Below, one piece after another: positions 1 to 7,872 of a DNA stretch of 64,000 nucleotides. The notes beneath the pieces are model-generated. The model was not told the DNA's origin. It worked only from the letters and a program-made list of their open reading frames with translations, and did no database searches. Each line of letters opens with the position of its first letter. The stretch's first letter is position 1. A program made the translations under genes and the position numbers. Source of the stretch: Chachezhania antarctica (GTDB taxonomy: Bacteria; Pseudomonadota; Alphaproteobacteria; Rhodobacterales; Rhodobacteraceae). Location: the NCBI RefSeq assembly GCF_003646465.1, contig NZ_QZEX01000004.1:62001-126000 (forward strand), given 5' to 3'.

Positions 1-1
1 G

Positions 2-391
2 GCGGGCGTTCTGGCCGGGCTCGACTGGGCCGCGTCGCAAGGCGCCACCTCCATCGTGTCGGCCGCCGTCGATACACCGTTTTTCCCGGCCGATCTGGTC
101 GCGCGGCTGCAGGACGCGGCGATGGACATGGACCACCCGCTGGCCCTTGCCGCCACACCCGACCCGGAACGCGGCCTGTCGCGGCATCCGACCTTCGGGC
201 TTTGGCCCGTGGCGCTGCGTGACGATCTGCGCGCGGCGCTGACGGACGGCCTCCGCAAGGTCGTGCAGTGGACCGACCGGCATGGCGCGGCCTTGGCGGT
301 GTTCCACGCCACGCCCTTCGATCCGTTCTTCAACGTGAACACGCCCGAAGACCTCGCCCGCGCCACACGGTTGCTGGAGGAGATGGCGTGA
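2..391 (+). CDS. mobA: Molybdenum cofactor guanylyltransferase MobA, C-terminal part (5' truncated by window)
   Basis: This is the C-terminal ~129 residues of MobA, which transfers GMP from GTP to Mo-molybdopterin to make the bis-MGD cofactor of the DMSO reductase family. The frame is open to the left edge, so the true start and the N-terminal GTP-binding motif lie outside. Visible family features are the AAVDTPFFPADLVARL segment, the conserved region following an aspartate, and the FFNVNTPEDL segment near the C-terminus, typical of MobA nucleotidyltransferases. The stop codon overlaps the GTG start of mobB by four bases (GTGA), so the two are translationally coupled. The cytoplasmic assignment is from family knowledge. 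An internal GTG at 56 is not the real start. Confidence 0.9.
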   Translation, partial: AGVLAGLDWAASQGATSIVSAAVDTPFFPADLVARLQDAAMDMDHPLALAATPDPERGLSRHPTFGLWPVALRDDLRAALTDGLRKVVQWTDRHGAALAVFHATPFDPFFNVNTPEDLARATRLLEEMA

Positions 392-879
392 AGGTCTACG
401 GTGTCACCGGCTGGAAGAACGCGGGCAAGACGGGGCTTGTCACGCGGCTGGTCTCCGAGATCGCGGGGCGGGGGCTGACAGTTTCAACCCTGAAGCATGC
501 GCATCACACCTTCGACGTCGACCAGAAGGGCCGCGACAGCTATCGCCACCGCGAGGCGGGGGCGTCCGAAGTGCTGGTTGCAGGCGCCGCCCGCTATGCC
601 CTGATGGGCGAACTGCGGGGAGAGGAAGAGCCGTCCTTTACCCAACTGCTCGCCCGTCTGAAGCCTGTCGATCTGGTGCTTGTCGAAGGCTACAAGCGCG
701 AGGCACATCCCAAGATCGAGGCCTACCGCGCCGAGGCCGGGCACGACCTGATAGCCCCCGGCGATCCGTCGATCCGCGCCATTGCCAGCGACGTGGCCAT
801 CGACGTGGATCGCCCGGTCTTCGATCTGGACGACACGACCGCCATTGCCGATTTCATCCTGGCGGAGCTGACCCTGTGA
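388..879 (+). CDS. mobB: Molybdopterin-guanine dinucleotide biosynthesis adaptor protein MobB
   Basis: A 163-residue P-loop GTPase-like adaptor that assists MobA in MGD formation. The N-terminus carries the Walker A sequence GWKNAGKTGL, followed by the STLKHAHH and DSYRHREAGA segments characteristic of MobB, and later LVLVEGYKREAHPKIE. The GTG start at 388 overlaps the mobA stop by four bases. An upstream ATG in the same frame would add a tail lying wholly inside mobA and was rejected. Its TGA (877-879) overlaps the GTG of the next gene, so mobA-mobB-moeA form one coupled operon. Identification is firm from motifs and context. Confidence 0.93.
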   Translation: MKVYGVTGWKNAGKTGLVTRLVSEIAGRGLTVSTLKHAHHTFDVDQKGRDSYRHREAGASEVLVAGAARYALMGELRGEEEPSFTQLLARLKPVDLVLVEGYKREAHPKIEAYRAEAGHDLIAPGDPSIRAIASDVAIDVDRPVFDLDDTTAIADFILAELTL

Positions 880-3032
880 CCCGTTTCGACACCTACGCGA
901 TGATCGACTGGTCCGGCGGCAACGACACAGGCCCGCGCCCGCGGCGGGACGCGATCTGGGCCTGCCTCGCCACGGCGGACGGCGTGCAGGCGCCGCAGTA
1001 TTTCCGCAACCGGGAACTGGCCGAAGTCTGGATCGCGACGCTGATCGCGCAAGAACTGGCGGCGGGACGCAGGCTGTGCATCGGGTTTGATTTCCCCTTC
1101 GCCTATCCGAAAGGCTTCGCCCAGGCGCTGACGGGGCAGGCCGATCCTTTCGCGGTATGGGATTGGCTGGAAACCCGCCTGTCGGATTCGCCAAAAGAAA
1201 ACACCCGCTTCGATCTGGCGGGAGAAATCAACCGCACTCTGGGCGCGGGGAAGGGCCCGTTCTGGGCCAACGGCCTGCGCAACCGCGATATCGATGGCCT
1301 GCCGCGCACGAAGCAAGACTACGTCAACCCGTTTCCCGAGCGGCGCGAGGCCGAGGCGCAGGCCAAGGGCACCTTCACCTGCTGGCAGATGGCCGGTGCC
1401 GGTGCGGTGGGCGGGCAGGTCATGACCGGCCTGCCGGTCCTGTCGCGCCTGCGCAAGCGGTTCGCGGATGCTGTCGCCGTCTGGCCGTTTGAACCTCTGA
1501 CGCGTCCCGTCGCTCTGATGGAAACATGGCCGTCGCTGATTGCCGACGTGGTGAACGAAGAACTGATCCGCCAACAGGACGCAGGTCTGGCACCGGTGCG
1601 CGATGCGCTGCAGGTCCAGCTTGTGGCCGGGGCTCTGGCCGCCCTGTCGGGCGATGACTTTGCCGACATGGTCGACGTGGACGCGCCCGAAGAGGGCTGG
1701 ATCCTTGGCATAGGGCACGAGGCGAAACTTGCGGATGCTGCGCGCAAATCGCTGGCCCTGCAAAAGGCGGCGCTCCCCAGTCCGCCCCCCCTGACGAACG
1801 ACTGCTTCGCCCTGCCGCCCGGCGTCGACTGGACCCCGGTCGATGCGGCTCTGGACAGGCTGCGGGCGGGCCTTCACGCCGTGACCGGGCAGGAGACGCT
1901 TCACGTCACAGGTGCCCTGGGGCGTGTTCTGGCGGCGCCCGCGGTCGCGCGGCGGTCTCACCCCCCTGCGCCGAATTCCGCCGTCGATGGCTATGGCTTC
2001 GCAGGTGGCGCCGATACGGGCGGCCACGTGATGGAACTGCTCGCCGGACGGTCGGCCGCCGGTGTGCCTTATGACGGGACGGTGCCCAGTAAGAAGGCGC
2101 TGCGGATCCTGACGGGGGCCGAATTGCCCGAAGGCGTGGATACGGTGGTGCTGGAGGAAGACGTGGCCCTGTCAGGCGGTCATGTCGCCTTCAACGGGCC
2201 CCTGAAACGCGGCGCCAACACCCGCAAGGCCGGGGAAGACGTGGCTGAAGGCGAAATCGCGCTGACCGAAGGCCGCGTGCTCGGGCCGCAGGATCTGGCG
2301 CTCTTGTCCGCCGTCGGCGTGGGAACCGTGCAGGTCCGCCGTCCCTTGCGGGTCGGCGTGCTGTCGACGGGCGACGAACTGCTGGAGCCGGGAACCGAAG
2401 CCGGACCGGGCAAGATCTATGACGCCAACCGCCCGATGCTTCTGGGCCTGATCGAACGGTTCGGACATGTCGCCGTCGATCTCGGCCGCGCAGCGGATGA
2501 TCGGGACACGCTGGCCGAATGCCTGACACGCGCCGTTACCGACAACCGGGTCGATGCGATCCTGACATCGGGCGGGGCGTCGGCGGGAGAGGAGGACCAC
2601 GTCTCGGCCCTTCTCACCGCCGAAGGCGCGATGGAGACCTGGCGGATCGCGATGAAACCGGGTCGCCCGCTGGCGTTGGGTCTCTGGTCCGGCAAGCCCG
2701 TCTTCGGGCTGCCCGGCAACCCGGTCGCGGCCTTTGTCTGCGCGCTGATCTTCGCGCGGCCCGCCCTGTCGCTACTGTCCGGCGCGGGCTGGGCCGAGCC
2801 CATGGCCTTCGACGTGCCCGCCGCCTTCGAGAAGCGCAAGAAACCGGGACGCCGCGAATACATCCGCGCGCGGTTGCAGGACGGCCGGGCCGCGCCCTTC
2901 GCTTCGGAAGGATCGGGCCGCATCAGCGGGCTGGGCTGGGCAAACGGGCTGGTCGAACTGCCCGACGGAGAGGCGCATGTTCGCCCGGGCGACCCGGTGC
3001 GTTTCCTGCCCTACGGCAGCTTCGGTCTTTAA
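876..3032 (+). CDS. Fusion protein: RNase H-fold-like N-terminal domain plus molybdopterin molybdotransferase MoeA
   Basis: A 718-residue protein in one uninterrupted frame. Residues ~1-300 start with FDTYAMIDWSGG, resembling predicted RNase H-fold (DUF429-like) proteins; this assignment is tentative. From about residue 317 the sequence is a full MoeA: NSAVDGYGFAG, ILTGAELPEGVDTVVLEED, GVLSTGDEL, TSGGASAGEEDHV, and MKPGRPLALG followed by GLPGNPVAAF. MoeA inserts molybdate into adenylylated molybdopterin. Ordinary MoeA is about 390-410 residues, so the extra N-terminal domain is the oddity. The GTG start overlaps the mobB stop by four bases. The role of the N-terminal domain in cofactor synthesis is only implied by the fusion and operon. 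The gene ends in a clear 187-base gap that holds a repeat element. Confidence 0.85.
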   Translation: MTRFDTYAMIDWSGGNDTGPRPRRDAIWACLATADGVQAPQYFRNRELAEVWIATLIAQELAAGRRLCIGFDFPFAYPKGFAQALTGQADPFAVWDWLETRLSDSPKENTRFDLAGEINRTLGAGKGPFWANGLRNRDIDGLPRTKQDYVNPFPERREAEAQAKGTFTCWQMAGAGAVGGQVMTGLPVLSRLRKRFADAVAVWPFEPLTRPVALMETWPSLIADVVNEELIRQQDAGLAPVRDALQVQLVAGALAALSGDDFADMVDVDAPEEGWILGIGHEAKLADAARKSLALQKAALPSPPPLTNDCFALPPGVDWTPVDAALDRLRAGLHAVTGQETLHVTGALGRVLAAPAVARRSHPPAPNSAVDGYGFAGGADTGGHVMELLAGRSAAGVPYDGTVPSKKALRILTGAELPEGVDTVVLEEDVALSGGHVAFNGPLKRGANTRKAGEDVAEGEIALTEGRVLGPQDLALLSAVGVGTVQVRRPLRVGVLSTGDELLEPGTEAGPGKIYDANRPMLLGLIERFGHVAVDLGRAADDRDTLAECLTRAVTDNRVDAILTSGGASAGEEDHVSALLTAEGAMETWRIAMKPGRPLALGLWSGKPVFGLPGNPVAAFVCALIFARPALSLLSGAGWAEPMAFDVPAAFEKRKKPGRREYIRARLQDGRAAPFASEGSGRISGLGWANGLVELPDGEAHVRPGDPVRFLPYGSFGL

Positions 3033-3080
3033 GACACGCTTCTCAAAAGCTCCTTGCGCAGATCGTGGCGCGCCGGGAGA

Positions 3081-3187
3081 GGGGGCCCTGCCCCCGCCCG
3101 GACCTGCGGTCCGGCCTCCCCCGGAATATTTGGGGAAAGAAGAATCGGCGCGTGGTTTCTTCTTTCTCAAAATACTCCCGCCGGAGG
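3081..3187. repeat. Intergenic composite palindrome, family 2, copy 1
   Basis: This element fills most of the gap between the moeA fusion and the MFS gene, which converge here. It opens with a GGGGGCCCTGCCCCC hairpin (3081-3095), then a perfect 7-bp stem around 3098-3114, then a GAAAGAAGAA (3135-3144) / TTCTTCTTTC (3157-3166) perfect inverted repeat, and ends with ATACTCCCGCCGGAGG. The same order of parts occurs at 7873-7989. It lies just beyond both stop codons, so a role in transcription termination or mRNA 3'-end protection is plausible but not shown. Confidence 0.75.
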
Positions 3188-3219
3188 CATCCGACAGCAA
3201 GGCTGAAGGGGTTGGCCGA

Positions 3220-4542
3220 TCAGGGCCAAGTCGGGTGCAGGTCGTCGATCACGTAGATGTGGCTGTGTCGCTGCAGGCCATGGGCTTTCAGATGCGGGTG
3301 GTCCGCGGGAAGGTCGGGGTGGGCGTGCGGCAGAACGCTAGGTGCCCTTGCGGGCCAGAAGCGCACGGCAAGGAGCGCGCCCAGGGCCGCTATGGCAGCG
3401 AAGACGAGGAGCGTTTCGGACATGCCTATGGTCGCACCGAGCCATCCCGCCAAGGGGTAGGTGAAATGCCAGCAGGCATGGGACAGGGTGAACTGCGCGG
3501 TGAAAAGGCTGCTGCGGTCCTCGGGCCGGGACGAGCGGCGCAGCAGGCGGCCCGAAGGCGTCGTGACCGCGCCGAAGAAGAGGCCCAGAAGCATCCAGAG
3601 CGCGAGAAAGCCGGGCCAGGGCGGCAGGGTGTCGCTTGCGAAGGCCAGGCCGGTCGCGGCAAGCGTGAGGGTGAGCGCCCATGCAGCGGCGATCATGACG
3701 ATGCGGTCTGGGGCCCGGTCGAGCAGAGGGGGCAGGGCGAGGGCCGCGAGCATCGAGCCTCCGCCATAGACAGCGAGCGCAATGGCCACGGGGGTGGCGC
3801 CGGCGCCGTAGGTTGCACGCACGATCACCACCGTATTCACCAGCACGAAGGCGCTGGAGGCTGCCGCGGTGAGCGAAAGCGCCAGCAGGCCGCGCAGGCG
3901 CGGGGTGGCGAGGTAGATGCGGATGCCGCGGGTGGCGCGGTCGAGGAACGGTCTTGGGGCCTGGGCTTGGGTGCGCGGTGGCAGCGCGGCCGAGAGGACG
4001 AGCACGGCCGAGCCCAGGAAACCCAGCGTCGTTCCGACGAAGAGGGTGCTGTAGCTGGTGATCAGCAGGAGCACCCCGGCCAGCGCGGGGCTGAGCAGGT
4101 TTTCCAGATCGTAGGCCAGCCGCGACAGCGACAGGGCGCGGGTATAGGTGGCCTCGTCTTTCAGAATGTCGGGGATCGTGGCCTGGAAGGCGGGCGTGAA
4201 GGTGGCAGACGCCGCCTGCAGCACGAAGATGAGAGCGTAGATCTGCCAGACGGCGTCGATGAAGGGCAAAGCGAGCGCGACCGAGGCGCGCAGCAGGTCG
4301 GCGGCGATGAGGACGGCCTTGCGGGGCAGGCGTTCGGCGGCGGCATTGGCCAGCGGGGCGAGGCCGACATAGGCCACCATCTTGATGGCGAAAGCCGTGC
4401 CGAGCACGACGCCCGCCGAGGCACCGGCGATATCGAAGGCGAGAAGGCCAAGGGCCACGGTCAGCAGACCCGTGCCGATCAGCGCCACGACCTGCGCGGC
4501 GAAGAGACGGGCGAAGACGGGATGGGTCAGGAGGTGGAGCAT
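3220..4542 (-). CDS. MFS transporter with histidine-rich C-terminal tail
   Basis: A 440-residue integral membrane protein with the hydrophobic pattern of a 12-segment major facilitator. It begins MLHLLTHPVFARLFAAQVVALIGTG (written in two parts here: a polar start, then helix 1), and has the loop 2-3 type sequence ERLPRKAVLIAADLLRA, as in drug/metal exporters of the MFS-1 family. The last ~37 residues are unusual: eight histidines are spread among prolines and aspartates after the final helix, suggesting metal binding in the cytoplasm. The substrate cannot be named; a metal or drug exporter is a reasonable guess. No strong Shine-Dalgarno precedes the ATG at 4542. A family 1 hairpin element lies between it and the upstream minus-strand gene, so it is probably transcribed on its own. 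Confidence 0.75.
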   Translation of the reverse strand: MLHLLTHPVFARLFAAQVVALIGTGLLTVALGLLAFDIAGASAGVVLGTAFAIKMVAYVGLAPLANAAAERLPRKAVLIAADLLRASVALALPFIDAVWQIYALIFVLQAASATFTPAFQATIPDILKDEATYTRALSLSRLAYDLENLLSPALAGVLLLITSYSTLFVGTTLGFLGSAVLVLSAALPPRTQAQAPRPFLDRATRGIRIYLATPRLRGLLALSLTAAASSAFVLVNTVVIVRATYGAGATPVAIALAVYGGGSMLAALALPPLLDRAPDRIVMIAAAWALTLTLAATGLAFASDTLPPWPGFLALWMLLGLFFGAVTTPSGRLLRRSSRPEDRSSLFTAQFTLSHACWHFTYPLAGWLGATIGMSETLLVFAAIAALGALLAVRFWPARAPSVLPHAHPDLPADHPHLKAHGLQRHSHIYVIDDLHPTWP

Positions 4543-4628
4543 GGCGGTTCGGGCTCGGGCCGGGTTTTACCCAGTGTAGCAGGAGGGATGGGCTCTGTCC
4601 TGCCGCCGGTTCGTGCGTCGGCGCCGAA

Positions 4629-4705
4629 CCGCGCCCGCTGCGGCCCCGCCCGCCCGCCCCCGTCGGATCGCTGATCGCGATCCTCCTTGGCCGCAGCGGG
4701 CGCGG
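4629..4705. repeat. Intergenic variable-arm hairpin element, family 1, copy A
   Basis: A perfect 17-bp inverted repeat (4629-4645 with 4689-4705) encloses a 43-base C-rich core that contains CCCCCGTCGGATCGCT and a smaller GGATCGC/GCGATCC inner hairpin. The core is almost identical to that of the copy at 35334-35415, but the outer arms are unrelated to that copy while still pairing perfectly with each other. It starts 12 bases after the stop codon of the minus-strand gene at 4717, so it could terminate that transcript. Confidence 0.85.
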
Positions 4706-4716
4706 TCCTTCGTGCT

Positions 4717-5829
4717 TTAGTCGAAGGTGCCGGCCGCGCGGGCGAAGATCATGAACGCGCGGGCGCTGCGGGTATTGCCGAAGGCCGACATCTCGGCGTC
4801 CGACGCCGTGGGCTCGAATTCAGCCGCCGCGCGGTCGAAGAGGCGCAGGAAATGGTGCGCGGCGTCGCGGAAGATCGCGTCCTGTCGCATCCGGAGCGCC
4901 ACCTGGGCCAGCACCTCGCGGTCGTGAATGCCGCCCAGGTCGGCCACAGTCCGGCCGCGCGCGCCCTTCGCGAACAGCCGCCACACCTCGGGCCGGGCCA
5001 TGTCGGGGCGAAGTTCGTCGGTGTAGATCCCTTCCTGCCCCAGCAGCGTCAGCACATCTTCGGCCGCTTGTATCAACTGCGAGGAATGGCGGTCGCGCAT
5101 CACGCGGCGCAGGGCGGCGAAGCCTTCGGCATCATCCACGGTTTCCGGGAAATTCAGCGCGCGCAGGAAATCATCGGTCTCCGGCCGCCGCGGCGCGTCT
5201 GCCATGGGCAGGCCGAGCGCGAGGCTGCCCTGTGATGGCGCGGGCGCGGCGGTCTCCTTCGGCGCGGGTGCCGGTGCGGGCTCTGCGTCGAGCGCATCGA
5301 GTGCCGCGTGCATGTCGGGATCGTCGGCATCGGCGTAGGGATCCGGCTCTGGGACCTCTGGCTCGTGTGCGTCTTCCTCCGGCACGGCCTGGGTTGCGGC
5401 AAGGGCCAGTTCCAGGCTTGTCATCCGTTCGGCCAGATCGTCGATCTTGCGAGCGAGTTTCGTCTCGAACCCCGCCGTCTGCCGCTGCTGCCGCGCGATG
5501 GAGGCCTGCCGGATCGCGGCCAGAGCCTCCTGCAGTTTCTGGCTATCTTCGCGGATCTCGTCCTGGGCGCGGAGCATGCCGATCAGCGCCCAGGTGCCGA
5601 TCAGGGGCAGGACCGCGGCCAGGACGACGACGATGGCCGACAGGCCCGCCATGCTCTGCCGCCAGACCGGATCGACCAGAACGAAATAGCCGATCCATGC
5701 CCCCAGCCAGAGGATGGTGAACAGCAAGCCAAACCCTTCGCGTCCCCCCCCGCCTGCGCGGGACGAACGGTCATAGATCCCCAGTGCCTTGTCGGGGGCC
5801 TGTTTCGGGAAAGGGGCGGGATCTTCCAT
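4717..5829 (-). CDS. Conserved membrane-anchored coiled-coil protein of unknown function
   Basis: A 370-residue protein with two predicted membrane helices near the N-terminus (about residues 34-55 and 62-84), then a long charged, coiled-coil-like stretch (about 88-145), an acidic Asp/Glu/Pro/Ala-rich linker, and a globular C-terminal part (about 205-370). I do not recognise a named family; it resembles proteins conserved as hypothetical in Rhodobacteraceae. The ATG at 5829 has a good AGGGAGG Shine-Dalgarno that overlaps the end of greA, with only 13 bases between the genes, so the two are probably co-transcribed. Topology suggests an inner-membrane anchor with a large soluble domain on one side. 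Function is unknown. Confidence 0.7.
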   Translation of the reverse strand: MEDPAPFPKQAPDKALGIYDRSSRAGGGGREGFGLLFTILWLGAWIGYFVLVDPVWRQSMAGLSAIVVVLAAVLPLIGTWALIGMLRAQDEIREDSQKLQEALAAIRQASIARQQRQTAGFETKLARKIDDLAERMTSLELALAATQAVPEEDAHEPEVPEPDPYADADDPDMHAALDALDAEPAPAPAPKETAAPAPSQGSLALGLPMADAPRRPETDDFLRALNFPETVDDAEGFAALRRVMRDRHSSQLIQAAEDVLTLLGQEGIYTDELRPDMARPEVWRLFAKGARGRTVADLGGIHDREVLAQVALRMRQDAIFRDAAHHFLRLFDRAAAEFEPTASDAEMSAFGNTRSARAFMIFARAAGTFD

Positions 5830-5842
5830 GCCCCGGCCTCCC

Positions 5843-6313
5843 TTAAACGTACATTATCTTGAGGATCTCGTAGGCCCGGTCGCCGCCGGGCGTGCGGACC
5901 TCGACGCTGTCGCCTTCCTCCTTGCCGATCAGGGCACGGGCGATGGGCGACTTGATGTTCAGAAGCCCGTTCTCGATGTCGGCCTCGTGCTCGCCCACGA
6001 TCTGCCAGGTCGTTTCCTTTTCGGTGTCCTCGTCGACCACCGTCACCGTGGCGCCGAATTTGATCGTGCCGGACAGTTTCGCCGTGTCGATCACCTCGGC
6101 CAGGCTCAGAACGCCTTCCAGCTCCTTGATGCGGCCTTCGATGAAGGACTGCTTTTCGCGCGCCGAGTGGTATTCGGCGTTCTCGGACAGGTCGCCATGT
6201 TCGCGTGCCTCGGCAATCGCCTTGATGATCGCGGGGCGTTCGACGGACTTCAACTGCTTCAGTTCGGTCTCGAGCGCGGTATGGCCCTTCCGGGTCATCG
6301 GTACTTTTTCCAT
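5843..6313 (-). CDS. greA: Transcription elongation factor GreA
   Basis: A 156-residue GreA, which binds RNA polymerase and stimulates cleavage of the nascent transcript in backtracked complexes. The start [18 protein letters not shown] matches the usual N-terminus of the family, and the segment [19 protein letters not shown] holds the acidic tip residues of the coiled coil. The C-terminal FKBP-like domain ends [16 protein letters not shown]. The ATG at 6313 follows a purine-rich AGAGAGAG stretch. A longer open frame reaching 6382 adds a basic, unrelated N-terminus and was rejected. It is the first gene of a probable two-gene unit with the membrane coiled-coil gene. Confidence 0.95.
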   Translation of the reverse strand: MEKVPMTRKGHTALETELKQLKSVERPAIIKAIAEAREHGDLSENAEYHSAREKQSFIEGRIKELEGVLSLAEVIDTAKLSGTIKFGATVTVVDEDTEKETTWQIVGEHEADIENGLLNIKSPIARALIGKEEGDSVEVRTPGGDRAYEILKIMYV

Positions 6314-6532
6314 TCTCTCTCTTCCACGCTTGGTGCCGCGCGACTTTCTTGTTCGCGCAAATGGTGCGCCCCGCCGCGACAAGGCGACGGGGCGAATGTT
6401 CAGTCGGAAGATATCTGAACAAGTCTGAGGCGGTTTTGCAAGGGGAGTGCCACGGGTCCCGGCACAAGCTGGGGCGGAAGCCGGGCTGGAATCAGCCCGA
6501 TCGGCGCCCGAATGCCGGTTGTGCGGCGCCGG

Positions 6533-6910
6533 TCAGGTATACGAGATGATCTCGAATTCGATTCCGTCGCCGTCGTTGAAATAGAACCGCCGGCCCGGTT
6601 CGTAATCGGCGTGATTGAACGTATCGAAGCCGTGGGCCCGAACGCGGGATTCGGTGGCATCCAGATCGGCCACTTCGACACCGACATGGTTCATCCTGCC
6701 CATGCCGCCTGGGGCCGGTCCTTCGCGCTTTTCCGCAGAACTGGGCGTGGAAAGCGCGAGATAGGCGTCATCGGTGCCGACATGGACCGTCCGCCCGTCA
6801 CGGGCCTTGCCCGCCCAGCGGATCTTCCAGCCGAAGACATCGCACATCCAGGCGGCGGTGGCGTCGTTGTCGGAAACGGTGAAATTGACGTGTTCGAGAG
6901 TGCCAGACAT
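6533..6910 (-). CDS. VOC (glyoxalase/bleomycin resistance) family protein, probable SoxR target
   Basis: A 125-residue single vicinal-oxygen-chelate domain: LEHVNFTVSDNDAT at the N-terminus, GRMNHVGVEVADLD in the middle and GIEFEIISYT at the end. The two histidines (near residue 6 and in MNHVG) and the C-terminal glutamate sit where metal ligands occur in VOC enzymes. Substrate unknown; members detoxify or modify small electrophiles, quinols or antibiotics. The ATG at 6910 has an AAAGGAAAAG ribosome site; a start at 6943 was rejected. The gene is divergent from soxR, and the shared 82-base gap carries a near-perfect SoxR operator inside a 19-bp promoter spacer reading toward this gene. It is therefore probably induced by redox-cycling compounds. 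Confidence 0.85.
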   Translation of the reverse strand: MSGTLEHVNFTVSDNDATAAWMCDVFGWKIRWAGKARDGRTVHVGTDDAYLALSTPSSAEKREGPAPGGMGRMNHVGVEVADLDATESRVRAHGFDTFNHADYEPGRRFYFNDGDGIEFEIISYT

Positions 6911-6948
6911 GGGACTTTTCCTTTCATGGAAATCGGGTTGCACTCCCA

Positions 6949-6979
6949 GTCGTAATTCCTCAAGCTAACTTGAGGTCAA
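6949..6979 (-). promoter_or_regulatory. SoxR operator within a long-spacer promoter for the VOC gene
   Basis: CCTCAAGCTAACTTGAGG (6958-6975) is a palindrome with perfect 7-bp arms. It differs by one central base from the classical SoxR box of the enterobacterial soxS promoter. On the minus strand it lies between a TTGACC -35 (6974-6979) and a weak TACGAC -10 (6949-6954) with a 19-bp spacer, the over-long spacing typical of promoters activated by MerR-family proteins. The operator is also close enough to the soxR start (6993) to allow autoregulation. Confidence 0.88.
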
Positions 6980-6992
6980 GGGGTTTTGAGGC

Positions 6993-7463
6993 ATGGCAGT
7001 ATCGGATGGATTGGCGATCGGAATGCTGGCGGAACGGACCGGGCTCGCCGTCTCGGCGATCCGGTACTACGAGGAGCAGGGACTAATCCGGCCCTGGCGC
7101 AACGCCGGCGGCCAGCGGCGGTTCGGGCGCGCGGATATCAGGCGGCTGAGCTTCGTTATGATCGCCCAGAAGATCGGGCTGACCCTGCCCGAAATCCGCG
7201 CGCTGCTGGACACGCTGCCCGGCGGACGGACGCCCAACAAGCGCGACTGGGAAAAGATGGCCGCGGCCTTCCGGGCGCATCTGGACGCCCGGATCGCGGA
7301 ACTGGAACACCTGCGCGACAATCTCGACGGCTGTATCGGTTGCGGGTGCCTGAGCCTGCCGAGCTGCGCGCTCTACAACCCGAAAGACAGGATGGCGGCG
7401 CGGGGGACCGGCCCGCGGTTCCTGCTGGGGGACGCCTACGAACCGGCCGAGGCGCCCGGTTAG
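6993..7463 (+). CDS. soxR: Redox-sensitive transcriptional activator SoxR
   Basis: A 156-residue MerR-family regulator. It has an N-terminal winged helix (LAERTGLAVSAIRYYEEQGL), a dimerisation helix, and the diagnostic [2Fe-2S] ligands C114, C117, C119 and C125 in CIGCGCLSLPSC (C-x2-C-x-C-x5-C). Oxidation of the cluster activates target promoters by untwisting an over-long spacer. No soxS is seen in the window, in line with the non-enteric pattern in which SoxR directly activates effector genes. The gene converges with the EthD-family gene, overlapping it by four bases, and is divergent from the VOC gene, whose promoter holds the SoxR box. Confidence 0.95.
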   Translation: MAVSDGLAIGMLAERTGLAVSAIRYYEEQGLIRPWRNAGGQRRFGRADIRRLSFVMIAQKIGLTLPEIRALLDTLPGGRTPNKRDWEKMAAAFRAHLDARIAELEHLRDNLDGCIGCGCLSLPSCALYNPKDRMAARGTGPRFLLGDAYEPAEAPG

Positions 7464-7768
7464 GCGACCACTTCGCCGAACAGCATCTGCGGCTGGGCGT
7501 TGTAGAAGTTCGGAATATCCTTCACCGCGGCGCCCGAGGCCTTCAGGGCTTCGTCCATGGTGGCCTGATCCTTGAACGTCATCGTGGCGATGGCGTGAAA
7601 ACCCGGCGCCACGCCGGGGCCGCCGGCGACGCCTTTCGTGACGATGGTCGTCTCTACGTGCGGGCCCATGGTTTCGCCGACAATCTTCATATGGGTGGAC
7701 AGGTAATAGTCGTGATCGAAGGTGCTGCCTTCGGTGGCGGGGTAGATGACTTGCATGGATACGGGCAT
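7460..7768 (-). CDS. EthD family protein
   Basis: A 102-residue ferredoxin-like (dimeric alpha-beta barrel) protein of the EthD family: MQVIYPATEGSTFDHDYYLSTH at the N-terminus (here split by the family's conserved FD..YY..H pattern) and FHAIATMTF in the middle. EthD was first described with cytochrome P450 ether degradation; most homologues have unknown roles and bind small molecules. The ATG at 7768 has a good AGGAG ribosome site. It converges on soxR with a four-base overlap and may belong to the same stress locus, though no SoxR box was found upstream of it. Confidence 0.8.
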   Translation of the reverse strand: MPVSMQVIYPATEGSTFDHDYYLSTHMKIVGETMGPHVETTIVTKGVAGGPGVAPGFHAIATMTFKDQATMDEALKASGAAVKDIPNFYNAQPQMLFGEVVA

Positions 7769-7872
7769 TTCTGGCTCCTCCCTGGGGCGGCATCTGCGCC
7801 GCGGCCGGGAGTGTCCCGGTTGGTAGCACTAAGACAGAGAGCATGCCGCGCGTCAAAGTCCACCGGTCCGAT

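Noticed and set aside
2977..4674. 565-codon plus-strand frame opposite the MFS gene
   Set aside because: Highly charged Arg/Gly/Glu/Gln-rich translation typical of antisense GC-rich DNA. It runs through two repeat elements.
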